A stretch of DNA of 64,000 bases, taken from the NCBI GenBank assembly GCA_028823855.1, contig JAPPFL010000065.1:1-64000 (forward strand). The letters are read 5' to 3'. Below the pieces are notes generated by a model, which saw only the letters and a list, made by a program, of their open reading frames with translations, searched no databases and had not been told where the DNA came from. Both the position numbers and the translations under genes were made by a program. Below, piece by piece: positions 35,558 through 46,100 of this stretch (position 1 is its first letter; each line of letters starts with the position of its first letter). This DNA comes from Albidovulum sp. (GTDB taxonomy: Bacteria; Pseudomonadota; Alphaproteobacteria; Rhodobacterales; Rhodobacteraceae).

Positions 35558-36795
35558 TCGATCTACTAGCAATTGCTCGAAACATCGACGAAACCGCTTG
35601 CCTGGACACGCTGGCGGAAATGGTCAAATACAAAAGCTATTCTGAGAGCCCGGGCGAGCGGATGCTGGCCGAACGCATGGTCGAGATCATGCAAGGCATG
35701 GGGCTGGACGCGGAGTTGCAGCCGGTCGAAGGGAGTCGCGTCAATGCCATCGGAACTTGGCGCGGCAAGGGCGAAGGCAAAAGCCTCCTTTTCAATGGTC
35801 ATCTCGACACCAACCCCGTAACCGAGGGCTGGAGCGTAGACCCGTGGGGCGGGCTTGTCGACGACGACTTCATCTACGGAATCGGCGTGTCCAACATGAA
35901 GGCGGGCGATGCCGCCTCGCTTTGCGCCGTGCGCTCGCTTATCGAGGCCGGCCTCCGCCCTCGGGGCGACGTAATCCTCACCTACGTGGTTGGCGAGCTG
36001 CAGGGAGGAGTGGGAACTCTAGCCGCGGTGAAACAAGGCGTGCGCGCGGATTATTTCATAAATTCCGAACCGACGGATCTGCAGGCATTGACGATGCACG
36101 CCGCGGCCTTCGTGTTTCATATCGAACTCGAAGGCATCACGCGCCATATGTCCAAACGGGAGGAGGCCGTCGATGCGATCAAGGCCGCCTGCGCGCTGGT
36201 TCCGACCCTATCGGATCTGACCTTTTCCGATGCTCCTACCGAAGAACATCGCTTAATCAACAGGGTGCATGTCGGCACGATCCGAGGCGCGCTGTCGCGC
36301 GAGTTCCACGAATGGCGCGCGCCCCAGGTATCCGATTTCGTGCATCTTTCGGGTTCGGGCCGCTACGGTCCCGGTCAGACCGAGGCTCAGGCAGTGGCCG
36401 ACATGCGCAAGGTGCTTGACGAATTGGAAGCGGTACTGCCGGGTCTCAAGACGAGAATCTGGACCGAAACGCGCGACGGCAAGCCGACCATGCCTGCGTT
36501 CGAAGTGGCGAAGGACTCTCGAATTGTAAGGTCGATCAACGAGGCTTACCTGTCAATTCGCGGTTCAGCCCAGCCTACGGGCACGATCGTGCCCCCGGGA
36601 TTTTATGGAACTGACGCGGGTCATCTCTACGTCGAGGGCGGGATGGAAGGAGTCGTTTGCGGCCCGGGCGGGCGATTCAATACTATGCCCGACGAGCGTG
36701 TCGACCGCGATGACTACCTGGATATGATACGCATCTACATGTTGGCGATCTGCGACATATGCGGGGTTAGGCAGGGATCCGAGCGACGCGATTGA
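35554..36795 (+). CDS. M20 family hydrolase (ArgE/DapE-like) with altered metal site
   Basis: A 413-residue M20-fold hydrolase coupled to the ATPase by ATGA overlap. The first metal His is present (NGHLDT, His83) and a later Glu lies in NSEPTD (Glu172). The bridging Asp of the usual DMKGG motif is Asn114 (GVSNMKAGDA), and the usual Glu-Glu pair reads VGELQGG with a single Glu (148). It may use a different metal set or be a divergent subgroup. Context indicates hydrolysis of the imported compound, for example deacylation or peptide cleavage. Confidence 0.8.
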   Translation: MIDLLAIARNIDETACLDTLAEMVKYKSYSESPGERMLAERMVEIMQGMGLDAELQPVEGSRVNAIGTWRGKGEGKSLLFNGHLDTNPVTEGWSVDPWGGLVDDDFIYGIGVSNMKAGDAASLCAVRSLIEAGLRPRGDVILTYVVGELQGGVGTLAAVKQGVRADYFINSEPTDLQALTMHAAAFVFHIELEGITRHMSKREEAVDAIKAACALVPTLSDLTFSDAPTEEHRLINRVHVGTIRGALSREFHEWRAPQVSDFVHLSGSGRYGPGQTEAQAVADMRKVLDELEAVLPGLKTRIWTETRDGKPTMPAFEVAKDSRIVRSINEAYLSIRGSAQPTGTIVPPGFYGTDAGHLYVEGGMEGVVCGPGGRFNTMPDERVDRDDYLDMIRIYMLAICDICGVRQGSERRD

Positions 36796-37278
36796 ATTCA
36801 ATGCAAGTTGGTCGCCAATCGAAAATATTCGCTATTCGGCCGAGAGCATCGCATTCGGTCCCGCAACTGATTCGGCCGCATCGCGAGTGCTAGGCCGATA
36901 CCGACACCGGCGTTGCAACTTATTTTTTTGTTCGGATTTCGAAGAAAAATACAATTCATCAAACTAGTTCAGGCTGCCGTCCGAACCGCTGCTCTCGACA
37001 GGGGTCCAAATACAGCGAGGCGTCTTCGCCAAGCATCCGTCGGGAACAGAGCTTTCACGGTGCCCTTGAGGTCGAATTGAAGTTCGCTGATCTCTCCCTC
37101 GACGGCCACGATCTCGAACAGTCCCCGCCGCGTCTTCAAATCGTGCTGGATAACGTGGCGCAGATTCAAGGCTGGGCCTGCAACCGTCGCGTCGCGGCAG
37201 GAGGCCGCAAACTTAGAGTTCTCGCGCTCGGCATGCTGGGAAAGTGGCGCGATGAATAAAATTCCTGCGCCGCGACGA
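36796..37278 (-). other. Gene-poor stretch with a possible relic
   Basis: On the minus strand, 36969-37210 contains a coding-like run (LRHVIQHDLKTRRGLFEIVA, then VEGEISELQ). It vaguely resembles the metal-binding half of NikR-type regulators (HVH...LEI.VLKGD..DVQ) but lacks the ligand Cys and the DNA-binding half. It may be a relic or chance. ATTGAATTCAAT at 36791-36802 is a 12-bp palindrome across the stop codon of the hydrolase. Confidence 0.2.
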
Positions 37279-37689
37279 TCATGAAGTTGGCGAACGTTCC
37301 AGGTCAAAAAGCGGAATATCCATGGCGAGGGCGACGGCGTTCATCCGCCGGTCATAACTGGCGAGCATGACCCCCTGCCCGTGCTCGGCCAAATACGCGC
37401 ACGACGCCAAATGCAAGGCGTCGAGCGTCCGTAGCTCGCCGGGGCCGGGAAAGGCATCCAGCGCCGGCGCCAGAACCGACGGGGAGAGCTCCAGCATCGC
37501 GACTCGCCCGGTTAGCCAGCGCGCCGCCTCGCCGTAGGTACTCGCGAGCCCGCGCGCATGTAGCGGAGTCCATATCTCGTATTCCAGCAGCCGGCTCGAA
37601 ATCAGGGTCTCCTTCCAGAGCGATCCATGAGGCTGGCGGTCCTCGGCAAGAAGATGCGCGAGCGCGACGGACGTGTCGATATAGATCAC
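37279..37689 (-). CDS. PIN-domain toxin, VapC-like
   Basis: A 136-residue PIN-domain ribonuclease. The acidic pocket is visible: Asp5 (IYIDTS), Glu36 or Glu38 (LLEYEIW), Asp90 (TLDALHLA) and Asp113 (SYDRRM). Such toxins cleave RNA and are held inactive by the partner antitoxin. The start is GTG, overlapping the antitoxin TGA by 4 bases (GTGA), the usual antitoxin-first arrangement. All catalytic residues are present, so it looks functional, in contrast to the dead toxin-antitoxin pair at 51.4-51.9 kb. Confidence 0.88.
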   Translation of the reverse strand: MIYIDTSVALAHLLAEDRQPHGSLWKETLISSRLLEYEIWTPLHARGLASTYGEAARWLTGRVAMLELSPSVLAPALDAFPGPGELRTLDALHLASCAYLAEHGQGVMLASYDRRMNAVALAMDIPLFDLERSPTS

Positions 37690-37979
37690 CGGTCGCGTCG
37701 GCTCTCGTCCAGATCGGCCAAGATTTCGTTTAACGTTGCGACCGGCGCGGGTTTAGGCGGCGGTCCGGAGGCGGCCAGCCTAGGCGGTACCAGCACGCCG
37801 GACCGTACCGCGTCGGCTAAGAAGGCATCGGCGAGGATGGGGCTTCGGGTTTCTTTCAGCGGGCCGAGTTCCGCTACGACCCGATCCCGGTCTGTCACGA
37901 GAATCCTTTCGCCGGAAGAGGCAAGCCGAACATATTCGCTAAGCTTGCTGTTCAGAACCTTGATGCCCACGGATCTCAT
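37686..37979 (-). CDS. Phd/VapB-type antitoxin
   Basis: A 97-residue antitoxin. The N-terminal MRSVGIKVLNSKLSEYVRLA followed by SGERILVTDRDRVVAELGP is the Phd/YefM DNA-binding and dimerisation domain. The Pro-rich C-terminal part (LVPPRLAASGPPPKP) would wrap the toxin. The frame runs on upstream to 38456, but ATG 37979 gives the normal family start. Phd-type antitoxins usually repress their own promoter; no operator was identified. Confidence 0.85.
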   Translation of the reverse strand: MRSVGIKVLNSKLSEYVRLASSGERILVTDRDRVVAELGPLKETRSPILADAFLADAVRSGVLVPPRLAASGPPPKPAPVATLNEILADLDESRRDR

Positions 37980-38726
37980 GCGGCCAATGTAGCGACCGAT
38001 TGCTACTATGTCAACAGGGCATGCATGCTTTGCGAGAACGTTCCAGCGGCAATGACAATCGACGCCCGCGGCGACGGGGCAATTCGACCGTTCACTCGCC
38101 TTTTGTTCCGATTTTCGAGAGCGCAAAATTCCTGGTCGCCTTAGCGAAGATCCTGCTGTGGCGCATTCGCCGAAACTAGGATCGCGACGGGAGAGCCCAC
38201 AAGAGCAGCGCGATCGAGTCGCCGCGCTCCGGCGCGGATTACTCCCTAAGGCAGGACAACAATGGGCATAGTTTTCTGAACTTCTATCGAAAAGTGCTCG
38301 AACAGATTTCCGCATCAGGAGGCCGCGCGCCTTGCCTGCTGCCCAGGAAATCACGAAATTCTCCCATTTAATCATTGCCTCGCGATGTATCAGACCAAGA
38401 CCTCGGTCCAATTTCGGTCTAGGTGGTTGCGAAGCCCCGCTTTGTAAAATTTTCAACAGCCCAGCGCCGCTAGGTAGCTAGCGATTATTTTTGCGCCTAA
38501 ATTTGTTTGCTTGAACTAGTGTATATAGGAATTCTCCAAGTGCTGTTCATGTTCCTGCCGCCAGATTGCACGATGCACGATCCGGGACGATGCTCAGGTC
38601 GTCTCGAAGCGATCGGTATCGGATATCCATGCTGGAACAGCGCAACCGCTTCATGACCCGGATGTGGTCGCGTTTCCGCTTAGCGAGGCGAGGCAGCATT
38701 CCTGCAACTCGGGATTGCTGCAGGAA
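37980..38726. other. Gene-free stretch
   Basis: About 750 bases upstream of the antitoxin and downstream of the lyase gene. All frames are broken and I see no recognisable relic, RNA or hairpin. Confidence 0.35.
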
Positions 38727-39653
38727 CTACCTATTCTTCCGTTCCGCCCTTTCCAAAAATCGGTCTATTTCGGCGATATCGATTTCCGTCAGCCCGTATA
38801 CGGGCTCGCGCGCGGTCGCATGACGCAGTGCGCCTCTCCGCCTAAGTATTTCCTTTCGTACAGGGAGCCCGAATCCGATTTGCTGCTCATGTCGAACCAG
38901 GGGCAAGTATTGGTCGAAGAGGTCTTCCGCCTCGACCGCGCGCCCATCAGAAAAAAGGGCATAGACGTTAACGAGCACATCCGGAAAGGCGAACCCGGTC
39001 ATGGCGCCGTCAGCTCCTCGATGAAGCTCCTGCGGAAAGTACAGGCCGTTGTTGCCGATTAGTATACTTACTCGGCGCTGCAGTCCCTGCCGCTCCATGT
39101 CTCGAATCTTCGAGAGTTTTGCAAGTCCCGGGCAAGCCTCGTGCTTAAGCATCACAAGGTCGGGAAACGCGTTTACCATCCGGGACCATGCGGCGGGAGA
39201 CAAGTGGACGGCGCTCGCCTGCGGGAAATCCTGATAGACGACGGGAATGCCCGGGCCAATCGTTTCAAACACTTTCTCGAAGTATCGAAATAGCGCGTCG
39301 TCGCTTTTCAAGCCGGATATCGGCTGCAGCATTACGGCCGATGCGCCCATGTCCATAACTGAATGCGATAGCTCCTTCAAAGCCGTGAGCGCGGAATGGG
39401 TCACGCCGACAATTACAGGCAATTTTTGACCGACATGACGCAGAGCGCGACCCGCGAATTCAGCCGATTCCGAATCTGTCATCTTGTTGGCTTCGCCCAT
39501 AACGCCCAGAATGGTTATCCCATGGACGCCGCACCCAACATAAAAATCCAGCAGTTGCTCCGTTCCATCGAGGTCGAGCGACCCGTCAGGGCAAAACGGA
39601 GTCGCCGAAATAACAAATACGCCCTTCGTATTCTCGCTCAGCTTCGACACCAT
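38727..39653 (-). CDS. Dihydrodipicolinate synthase / N-acetylneuraminate lyase family protein
   Basis: A 308-residue class I aldolase-type TIM barrel. The Schiff-base Lys is in VMLKHEACPG, and the Tyr that assists it is in PVVYQDFP. The N-terminal GVFVISATPFCPDGSLDLDG and the GVMGEANKM segment in place of the usual GTTGE place it in a divergent catabolic branch, not lysine-synthesis DapA. It is alone on its strand, with no neighbouring enzyme to suggest the substrate. Likely reaction: aldol cleavage or dehydration of a 2-keto acid. Confidence 0.82.
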   Translation of the reverse strand: MVSKLSENTKGVFVISATPFCPDGSLDLDGTEQLLDFYVGCGVHGITILGVMGEANKMTDSESAEFAGRALRHVGQKLPVIVGVTHSALTALKELSHSVMDMGASAVMLQPISGLKSDDALFRYFEKVFETIGPGIPVVYQDFPQASAVHLSPAAWSRMVNAFPDLVMLKHEACPGLAKLSKIRDMERQGLQRRVSILIGNNGLYFPQELHRGADGAMTGFAFPDVLVNVYALFSDGRAVEAEDLFDQYLPLVRHEQQIGFGLPVRKEILRRRGALRHATAREPVYGLTEIDIAEIDRFLERAERKNR

Positions 39654-40232
39654 AATTTCTTGTCTTTCCAGTTTTGTCGCAAGTAACTAGTAGCTGTCGA
39701 AACTCGACAATGCGTTTGGCAGTGTCAAGGAGTTTCCGCAGATATTCGAAGAAAATCGCCGCGAAATGGAATTGATCGGATGGCCGACGGCATTCGTCGA
39801 TTTGGAAACATTGCCGTAATCCACGTTGTAGCCCCGAATACATGAATTAAAGGCTACCTCGTTTTCACTCAAGTCCGCGCCGCGGCGCAGAGAGTCGGTG
39901 GAGCCAAAAATCGGAGTCCTTTGTCTTCCGCAAGTCGCGAGTGTAATGGTTGCTCGCATTCGCGTCCCATGGATACTAGGGCAACATCGCGAGAATCAAC
40001 CGAGCCCGGAAAAATGTGTGCCGCCAACGCGCAAGCGTCACTTTCCGTTCGACGCTGCTCTCCGATTTCTGTTTCGACTATAGCCTCGATTGCGAGAATC
40101 CGTAACTGTTACAGTCGGGGGCAAGCCGAATCGATGCGACTCGGCATAGAACGTGTATCCGCCCGCGCATCTACAGTACGATCGGGACCGGACCAGTAAC
40201 TGAGGATGGCGTCGCGACAATGAAAACGCGAC
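39654..40232. other. Gene-free stretch
   Basis: About 580 bases with only short broken frames. No relic was identified. Confidence 0.35.
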
Positions 40233-41043
40233 TTGGCCAGGAGCGCGCGAACGGTCCGGCAGGCCGCGCTTTGCAAACGAAAGTTGCGCCTCGTCCAGAA
40301 GGCCGGTTACTTCTACGGCTTGGTCGACGGCCAGAGACGTGTCGATGGAACGGACGCCGACGAAGTCTGGCGGCAAATTCACGACGATGCAGGCAAGGCT
40401 GACCCGAAATTTTTCGGCTTTACCGGTGCGCAGTCGCGGTTCCTAGTGTTCTTCCCCAATGGCATCCACGCGGATGGCTTTTCATCTCGGGAACGGGACT
40501 ACAAGGTGGAGGCCAAAAGAAAGCTCGACGCTACCGCGTCCTTGGCCGAGGCCATGTACGGTAGCGGATTGGGCTAGGCCGTGCTCTCGGTGTTCCAAGC
40601 GACGAACATGCAGTCCCGGTTCGAGAAGGGCGCGGTCGCCGACGTGCCGCGCTGCCGGGACGCCGATGCTTTTGTTAAGGCGGCGGACTAGTTCGCCGAT
40701 GACGCGTACGCGGCGATACTATCCGAGATCAACCGAGTTCTCGGGCCTCACGACTGCGTAAAGTGGACCGTGGCAACTTGCCTTCCGTTCCTGCGGAGGC
40801 CCGAAGCACGTATGTACCTGAAACCCGCAGCGACGAAGAACTTTCGCCGTGAAAGCTGGACACCGGTTCGTCTCGGTCTATCGGGCGCTGCTTGAAATCG
40901 AAGTCCATTCCTCGCTTCTGGACCTCGCGGACAAGACCGCAAGAGAATTGCCAAGCCTCTAGCCGGGCGACCGAATCGACATCCAGAGCTTCATTTGGGT
41001 CGTTGGCGACTACTGCGAGGACCGTGACAGGGCCTACCCCTAA
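40233..41043 (+). pseudogene. Decayed conserved hypothetical protein
   Basis: The plus strand reads as one protein despite damage: KAGYFYGLVDGQRRVDGTDA, FLVFFPNGIHADGFSSRERD, then VLSVFQATNMQSRFEKGAV, KWTVATCLPFLRRPEARM with YLKPAAT, and finally PGDRIDIQSFIWVVGDY. This order (FFPNGFH, ERDYK, FEK, P..F..LKP.AT, IDVQSFIWV) is that of a widespread bacterial hypothetical family of about 270 residues. The frame is interrupted by TAG codons near 40575, 40689 and 40961 and a frameshift near 40845. Function of the family is not known to me. Confidence 0.65.
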
Positions 41044-41895
41044 GGGCAACGATTATTCGTCCCTATGGATGCCCGCCCGTCAATTTGCATATCTGTAGTC
41101 GATTTAGGTCAGCCAACGGTTCCAGCGACTTTCGCAGTTGCGTTCCTTGAACCAGCCGTCCCTTTGAAAGTGCGTGAACGCCGCCGAGGTCGTCTGTCCT
41201 TTGAATGCCACCCCTCAAAGGCACAGTTCGGAAATTCTGCTCTTCCGCGGGCACCCGTTCAAGCCGGCTTCCCATTTGGCGACGGCGACCGCGGAATCGA
41301 TCAGGCCGTACTTCCGCCAATTCAAGACCCGTTCGGCTAGGTCGGTACGTCGGATCCATTGAAAACACGTCCGGCCGGGGCAGCACGGCAGGGTTGCCAG
41401 AACATCGCGATCAGCCGCTGTGGCCAGGTATTCCAATATTTCCGGCACCAGGCAGACTGACGGCGCTTCCACTCCGCGTCCCTAAGCACGACCAGCAAGT
41501 GCTTGAATTGATGGGGTCCGAACATCCCGAACGCACCTCGCTTCCCTTATGATTTCCGGCGGAACAGCGGGAGATATCGAGTTTTGCGAACTTGTTCTCT
41601 GCGAGCACTTGTTCGCGTCCCCATCTCAGCGGATCCCTAGCCCATGGATGGGCAGCCCTAAGCCGCCCCTGACCAATAACAAGTGAATGGCGATTTCGTC
41701 CGGGGCGGGCTGCGCGGCTTCGAAAGGGAAAGACTCAGAGTCACCTCCGGTGGCAAACTCGCACAAAGACCGATTGCGCAGTTGAGTATCTCGATACTCT
41801 TCGACGCGAGAACAAGATAGTGATCGCCACTCCTGTTCGGCCGTCATCGCTTATCCCTATCGGTCGCCCGGAAACGAATAAATGATACATGAATC
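41044..41895. other. Gene-free stretch with unidentified coding-like fragments
   Basis: Several short runs look protein-like, for example AERVLNWRKYGLIDSAVAVA on the minus strand near 41300 and FATGGDSESFPFEAAQPAPD on the minus strand near 41710. None could be matched to a family. It lies between two dead genes and is probably further decay. Confidence 0.3.
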
Positions 41896-42180
41896 TAGTC
41901 GGATTCGCACATGATCGGAATGTGATCGCTCATCCGCTCGGCGCGATCGAATGCTCCAGCCCGATCCAGTAACCGCGCCCGGCTCGGGCGATCCGGCAGC
42001 GGCCGGCTAACGTAGCAGTAATCCAGCTGGTGCAGGATCGCGCCTCCACTGTGCCGGAATATCGCCGCGGGATGGCATCCCTGCGATTCTGAACCGAGAT
42101 CGGATTGGGTTGCAAAAGAATCTGTCGAAGACCAACTAACCGAACAGGGCTGGCTTCAGAACTCTTGAAGATCGGCTAAT
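41896..42180 (-). pseudogene. Relic of an endonuclease/exonuclease/phosphatase family protein (C-terminus)
   Basis: Minus-strand reading gives ILHQLDYCYVSRPLPDRPSR and, after a short spacer, ERMSDHIPIMCESD before a stop. The LDYxxVS and SDHxPI motifs are the last two conserved blocks of the EEP (DNase I-like) fold, containing the catalytic Asp-His pair. No N-terminal half can be found, because the upstream sequence is occupied by a relic on the other strand. Dead fragment. Confidence 0.6.
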
Positions 42181-42185
42181 CGTAG

Positions 42186-42752
42186 CCAACTCCGAAGATT
42201 AGCCTCCTGTCTCGACCGAACGACTTGCCGAGACCCGCCGTGCAGGCCGCACGGGCAAACGACGAAACCGAACTCGCGTCGCCGAAACGGACGCAGCGCA
42301 AAAACTGGGAGAGGTTCCCTGAAGCTCTCGAAAAGCAGATCGGTCCGTTTTCCGGCAGCCGTCTAGCGCAGCCACAGCCATGGACGACCTAATCCGTCGG
42401 GCAGAGCGAGATTAACCTTGCTGATGTTGTCGTCCGCCTCAAAAAACGATTTCGCGCAAGACTTTACTCTGGCTGAGTAGATGGCGAGGCGAACCTCCAT
42501 CTTCTTGAAGAGGATCGCGCCAAGTTCGAGGCCGACCTTGGATGCGCCTTGAAAGGGAAAGAGTTTCCCGAAAGGCAGTTCGCCCGGGTCGTCGTTTACT
42601 TCGACGGCACGGATCCTATTGATCGCGACAAATGGCCGCGCTTGCACGAATCGCTGGCAAAGCCCCTCAACGAGTTGAACAGAACGTTCGCGTAACGAGT
42701 CCGCACGCTCGAAGCTTCCGACCGGGATGGCAGCGCCGGATCCAGGACTTGA
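42186..42752 (+). pseudogene. DUF4268-type protein relic with in-frame stops only
   Basis: A single continuous frame over about 188 codons reads as a DUF4268 domain: RKNWERFPEALEKQIGPFSG, LADVVVRLKKRFRARLYSG, HLLEEDRAKFEADLG, FARVVVYFDGTDPIDRDKWP, LHESLAKPLNELNRTFA and RVRTLEAS. It is interrupted by TAA, TGA and TAA but shows no frameshift. DUF4268 domains occur in predicted restriction-endonuclease-like proteins (family knowledge). The N-terminal nuclease-like part is absent. Confidence 0.6.
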
Positions 42753-43124
42753 ATCCACGTTGCCGCCACGATCGCTGGCCGCAATCTATCCCCATTCGAG
42801 TATCTTCCCGGGGCCGCTGAACCGAACGCCTTCTCCAGGTTCCTTCGCGGAAATTGGGACCAATGCCGGACCGAGGACGCATGTGGCTGGAAGCGTCTTT
42901 TCGCTCTCCCCGCATCGCAGTGAATCAAGCGAGTTTGATTCCTAAACGCAAAAGACGCGCCCCAAAATGAACAATTCAGCCCTTGAAAATTGGAGAGAAT
43001 ACGAACGGTTGCGGACTAGCGGTTAGCGGTCAATAGGCGGCGTATGCGAAGCAATTTGCAACATTCCCGCGTGATTTCCCAATTTATTCTTTTCTATTTC
43101 ACGACCCCGATTTAATCAGAATGA
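42753..43124. other. Region upstream of dnaE
   Basis: About 370 bases. The distal half is AT-richer (near 43070-43115) and presumably contains the dnaE promoter. No convincing -35/-10 pair or operator was picked out. Confidence 0.3.
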
Positions 43125-46100
43125 ATGGATTCACAGCCTAGATTCGTCCACCTCCGACTCCACTCGGAGTATTCGCTTCTGGAGGGGGCGGTTCGCGTGG
43201 GGACGATTCCGGAGTTGTGCGCTAGGCATGGCATGCCGGCGGTTGCCGTCACAGACACGGGCAACATGTTCTGCGCAATTGAATTCGCTACAAAGGCGGC
43301 CGAAAAGGGCATCCAGCCAATTCCCGGAATGCAGGCCAGTTTTCGATTTGAAGGATTCAAACCTAAAAATAACCTGGGCGGATTGCCGCAAATCGTGCTT
43401 CTAGGACAAAACGAAGAGGGGTATCGAAATCTCTTGAAGTTGAATTCGTGCATGTACACGAGTTTGGAAGTCGAAATCTGTAACATTAGGATCGAGGACC
43501 TCGAAGCCTGTTCGGAAGGTGTGATTTGCCTGACGGGTGGAAGCACGGGACCCTTGGGGTATCTGATCGCGGCCGGACAGTTCGAGGAGGCCGGCGAACT
43601 GGCGCTCCGGCTGGCGCGGATTTTTCCCGACAGGCTTTACGTGGAAATCCAGCGCCATGCCGATAGTAGCGGAAACCGAATCGAGCTCGAAAAAACTACC
43701 GAGCGCGGGATGGTTGAAATCGCATATCGAAACGATCTTCCTCTGGTGGCCACGAACGACACCTTCTTCCCGGAAGAAAGCGATTTCGGATGGCATGACG
43801 TTCTGATTTGCATAGGTGAGAAGTCTTGCGTTGACCAAGAGACCGACAGAAGACGCCTGTCGCCTACCCATTGCTTCAGGTCGCAGGATGAAATGTGCGA
43901 TCTGTTTGCGGACATTCCTGAAGCAATTGAGAACACTTTGGAAATTGCGAGGCGGTGCTCGTTTTTCCCGAAAATGAAGGCGCCGATTCTTCCGAAATTC
44001 GCGGAAGATGAAATCGTAGAATTAAGGCGCCAGGCGGAGGCGGGACTAAAGGAAAGATTTGCCAAGATCGAATTGGCTGCGCCGGAAGAGGAATATTGGA
44101 AGCGCCTTGAATTTGAGCTGGAGACAATCGAGAAGATGGGATTTCCGGGCTATTTCCTTATCGTCGCCGAATTCGTGAAATGGGCGAAAGGCAGGGACAT
44201 ACCGGTTGGCCCCGGGAGAGGTTCGGGAGCGGGGTCGCTCGTTGCGTATTCGCTAACGATAACCGATCTCGATCCCATTCGGTATTCGCTTCTGTTCGAG
44301 CGATTCTTGAATCCCGAAAGAGTGTCCATGCCCGATTTCGATATAGACTTCTGCATGGATAGGCGCGACGAGGTAATCCGCCACATACAGCAAACGTACG
44401 GATCCGATCGCGTCGCTCAGATAATCACGTACGGAACGCTGAAATCGAAGGCGGCCGTTCGCGATGTAGGCAGAGTGCTGCAGCAGCCCTATTCGAAAGT
44501 CGACCGTCTTGCGAAACTCCTGCCGCGCGAGGGAGCTGTAAATGTTCCCATCGCCGCCGCGCGAAAGGAACCGGCCCTAGCGAAAGAGGAGAGCGAAGAT
44601 CCCAGCGTCAATATCCTTCTCGACCACGCGCAGAGCATCGAAGGATTGCTACGGAACGCATCGACGCATGCCGGCGGAGTCGTGATTGGCGACCGGCCGC
44701 TTGAAGAATTGGTCCCGTTGTACCGGGATGCCAGGTCGGACATGCCGGTGACCCAGTTTGACATGAAATGGGTGGAGGCCGCAGGATTGGTAAAATTCGA
44801 CATACTTGGCAGCAAAACGCTCACAGTTATCCACAATGCGGTCAAGCTCATTGAGAAAAGCGGCGAACGCATCGACATAACGGCGATCCCTCTAGACGAC
44901 AAAAAAACTTTTGAATTGTACGGATCGGCGGCCACCGATGCCGTATTCCAGGTTGAAAGCGCCGGAATGAAGGATGCGCTACGCAGGATGAATCCGACCT
45001 GCCTGGAAGATATCGTGGCTTTGGTCGCGCTTTACCGGCCCGGCCCAATGGAGAACATCCCCGACTACTGCGACGTCAAGAACGGCAAGTCGAAGCGGAA
45101 AAAGCTTCATCCGAAAATCGACCACGTTCTCGATGAAACCCAGGGGATAATCGTCTATCAGGAACAGGTCATGCAAATCGCCCAGCTGCTGGCCGGCTAT
45201 TCGCTAGGCGGCGCAGATTTGCTCAGGCGGGCGATGGGCAAGAAAATCAAATCGGCAATGGATGCCGAGCGGCCGAATTTCCTAAAGGGATCCGAAAAAA
45301 ACGGCGTTCCGAAATCCAAGGCGAACTCGATTTGGGAGCTTCTGGCGAAATTTGCCGACTACGGGTTCAACAAGTCGCATGCCGCGGTCTACGCTCTGGT
45401 AAGCTATCAGACAGCTTGGCTTAAGGCGCACCATCCCGTCGAATTCATGGCGGCGGTCATGAACTGCGATATTGGAGACACTGACAAACTTTATCATTAC
45501 GCCAAGGAAGTAAATCGTCTCGGAATTGATTTGCTACGGCCTTGCGTCAACCGCTCGACTTCGCATTTCGCCGCGGATAGCGGCAAAATCTCGTACGCGC
45601 TTGGCGGCCTCAAGAACGTAGGGATCGAAGCCGTAAAGGCTATCGAAGTCGCTCGCGGCGACAAGCCTTTCGTCAGTTTGTTCGATTTCGCGAGCCGGGT
45701 GGACCTCAAGTCTATCGGCAAGCGGTCGCTGGAAATCCTCGCCAAAGCTGGCGGGTTCGAAGAACTGAACGACAATCGTCGCGCCGTGCTCGCGAGTCTC
45801 GACACCTTGATTTCCTATTCGGCTACGATAAAAAACGAGCGCGAGTCCGCGCAGATGTCGCTGTTTGGCGATATGGAAGCGGAATTGGAGCCGCCGCCGC
45901 TTCCCGCGCCGAAACCCTGGTCGGACGAAGAGAAATACAGAGAGGAAGCGACGGCGATCGGCTTCTATCTTTCGGGCCATCCCTTGGAAGCGTATTCCCA
46001 ACTGCTTTCCAGCATGGGCATTCTGGACTATCGCCAAATAACCGAGGCCGCTGTCAATAATCAGGGAAGCGAGACGAGCGGACAAATCGCGGCTACTATT

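Noticed and set aside
37980-38456. Upstream extension of the antitoxin frame to 256 codons
   Set aside because: The extra 159 residues are Arg/Ser/Cys-rich and unlike any antitoxin; the family N-terminus begins at 37979.
40233-42752. Idea that TAG is a sense codon in this organism
   Set aside because: Intact genes such as the alcohol dehydrogenase, pxpA, dnaE and the first creatinase-like operon gene end at TAG, and the relics also carry TAA, TGA and frameshifts.
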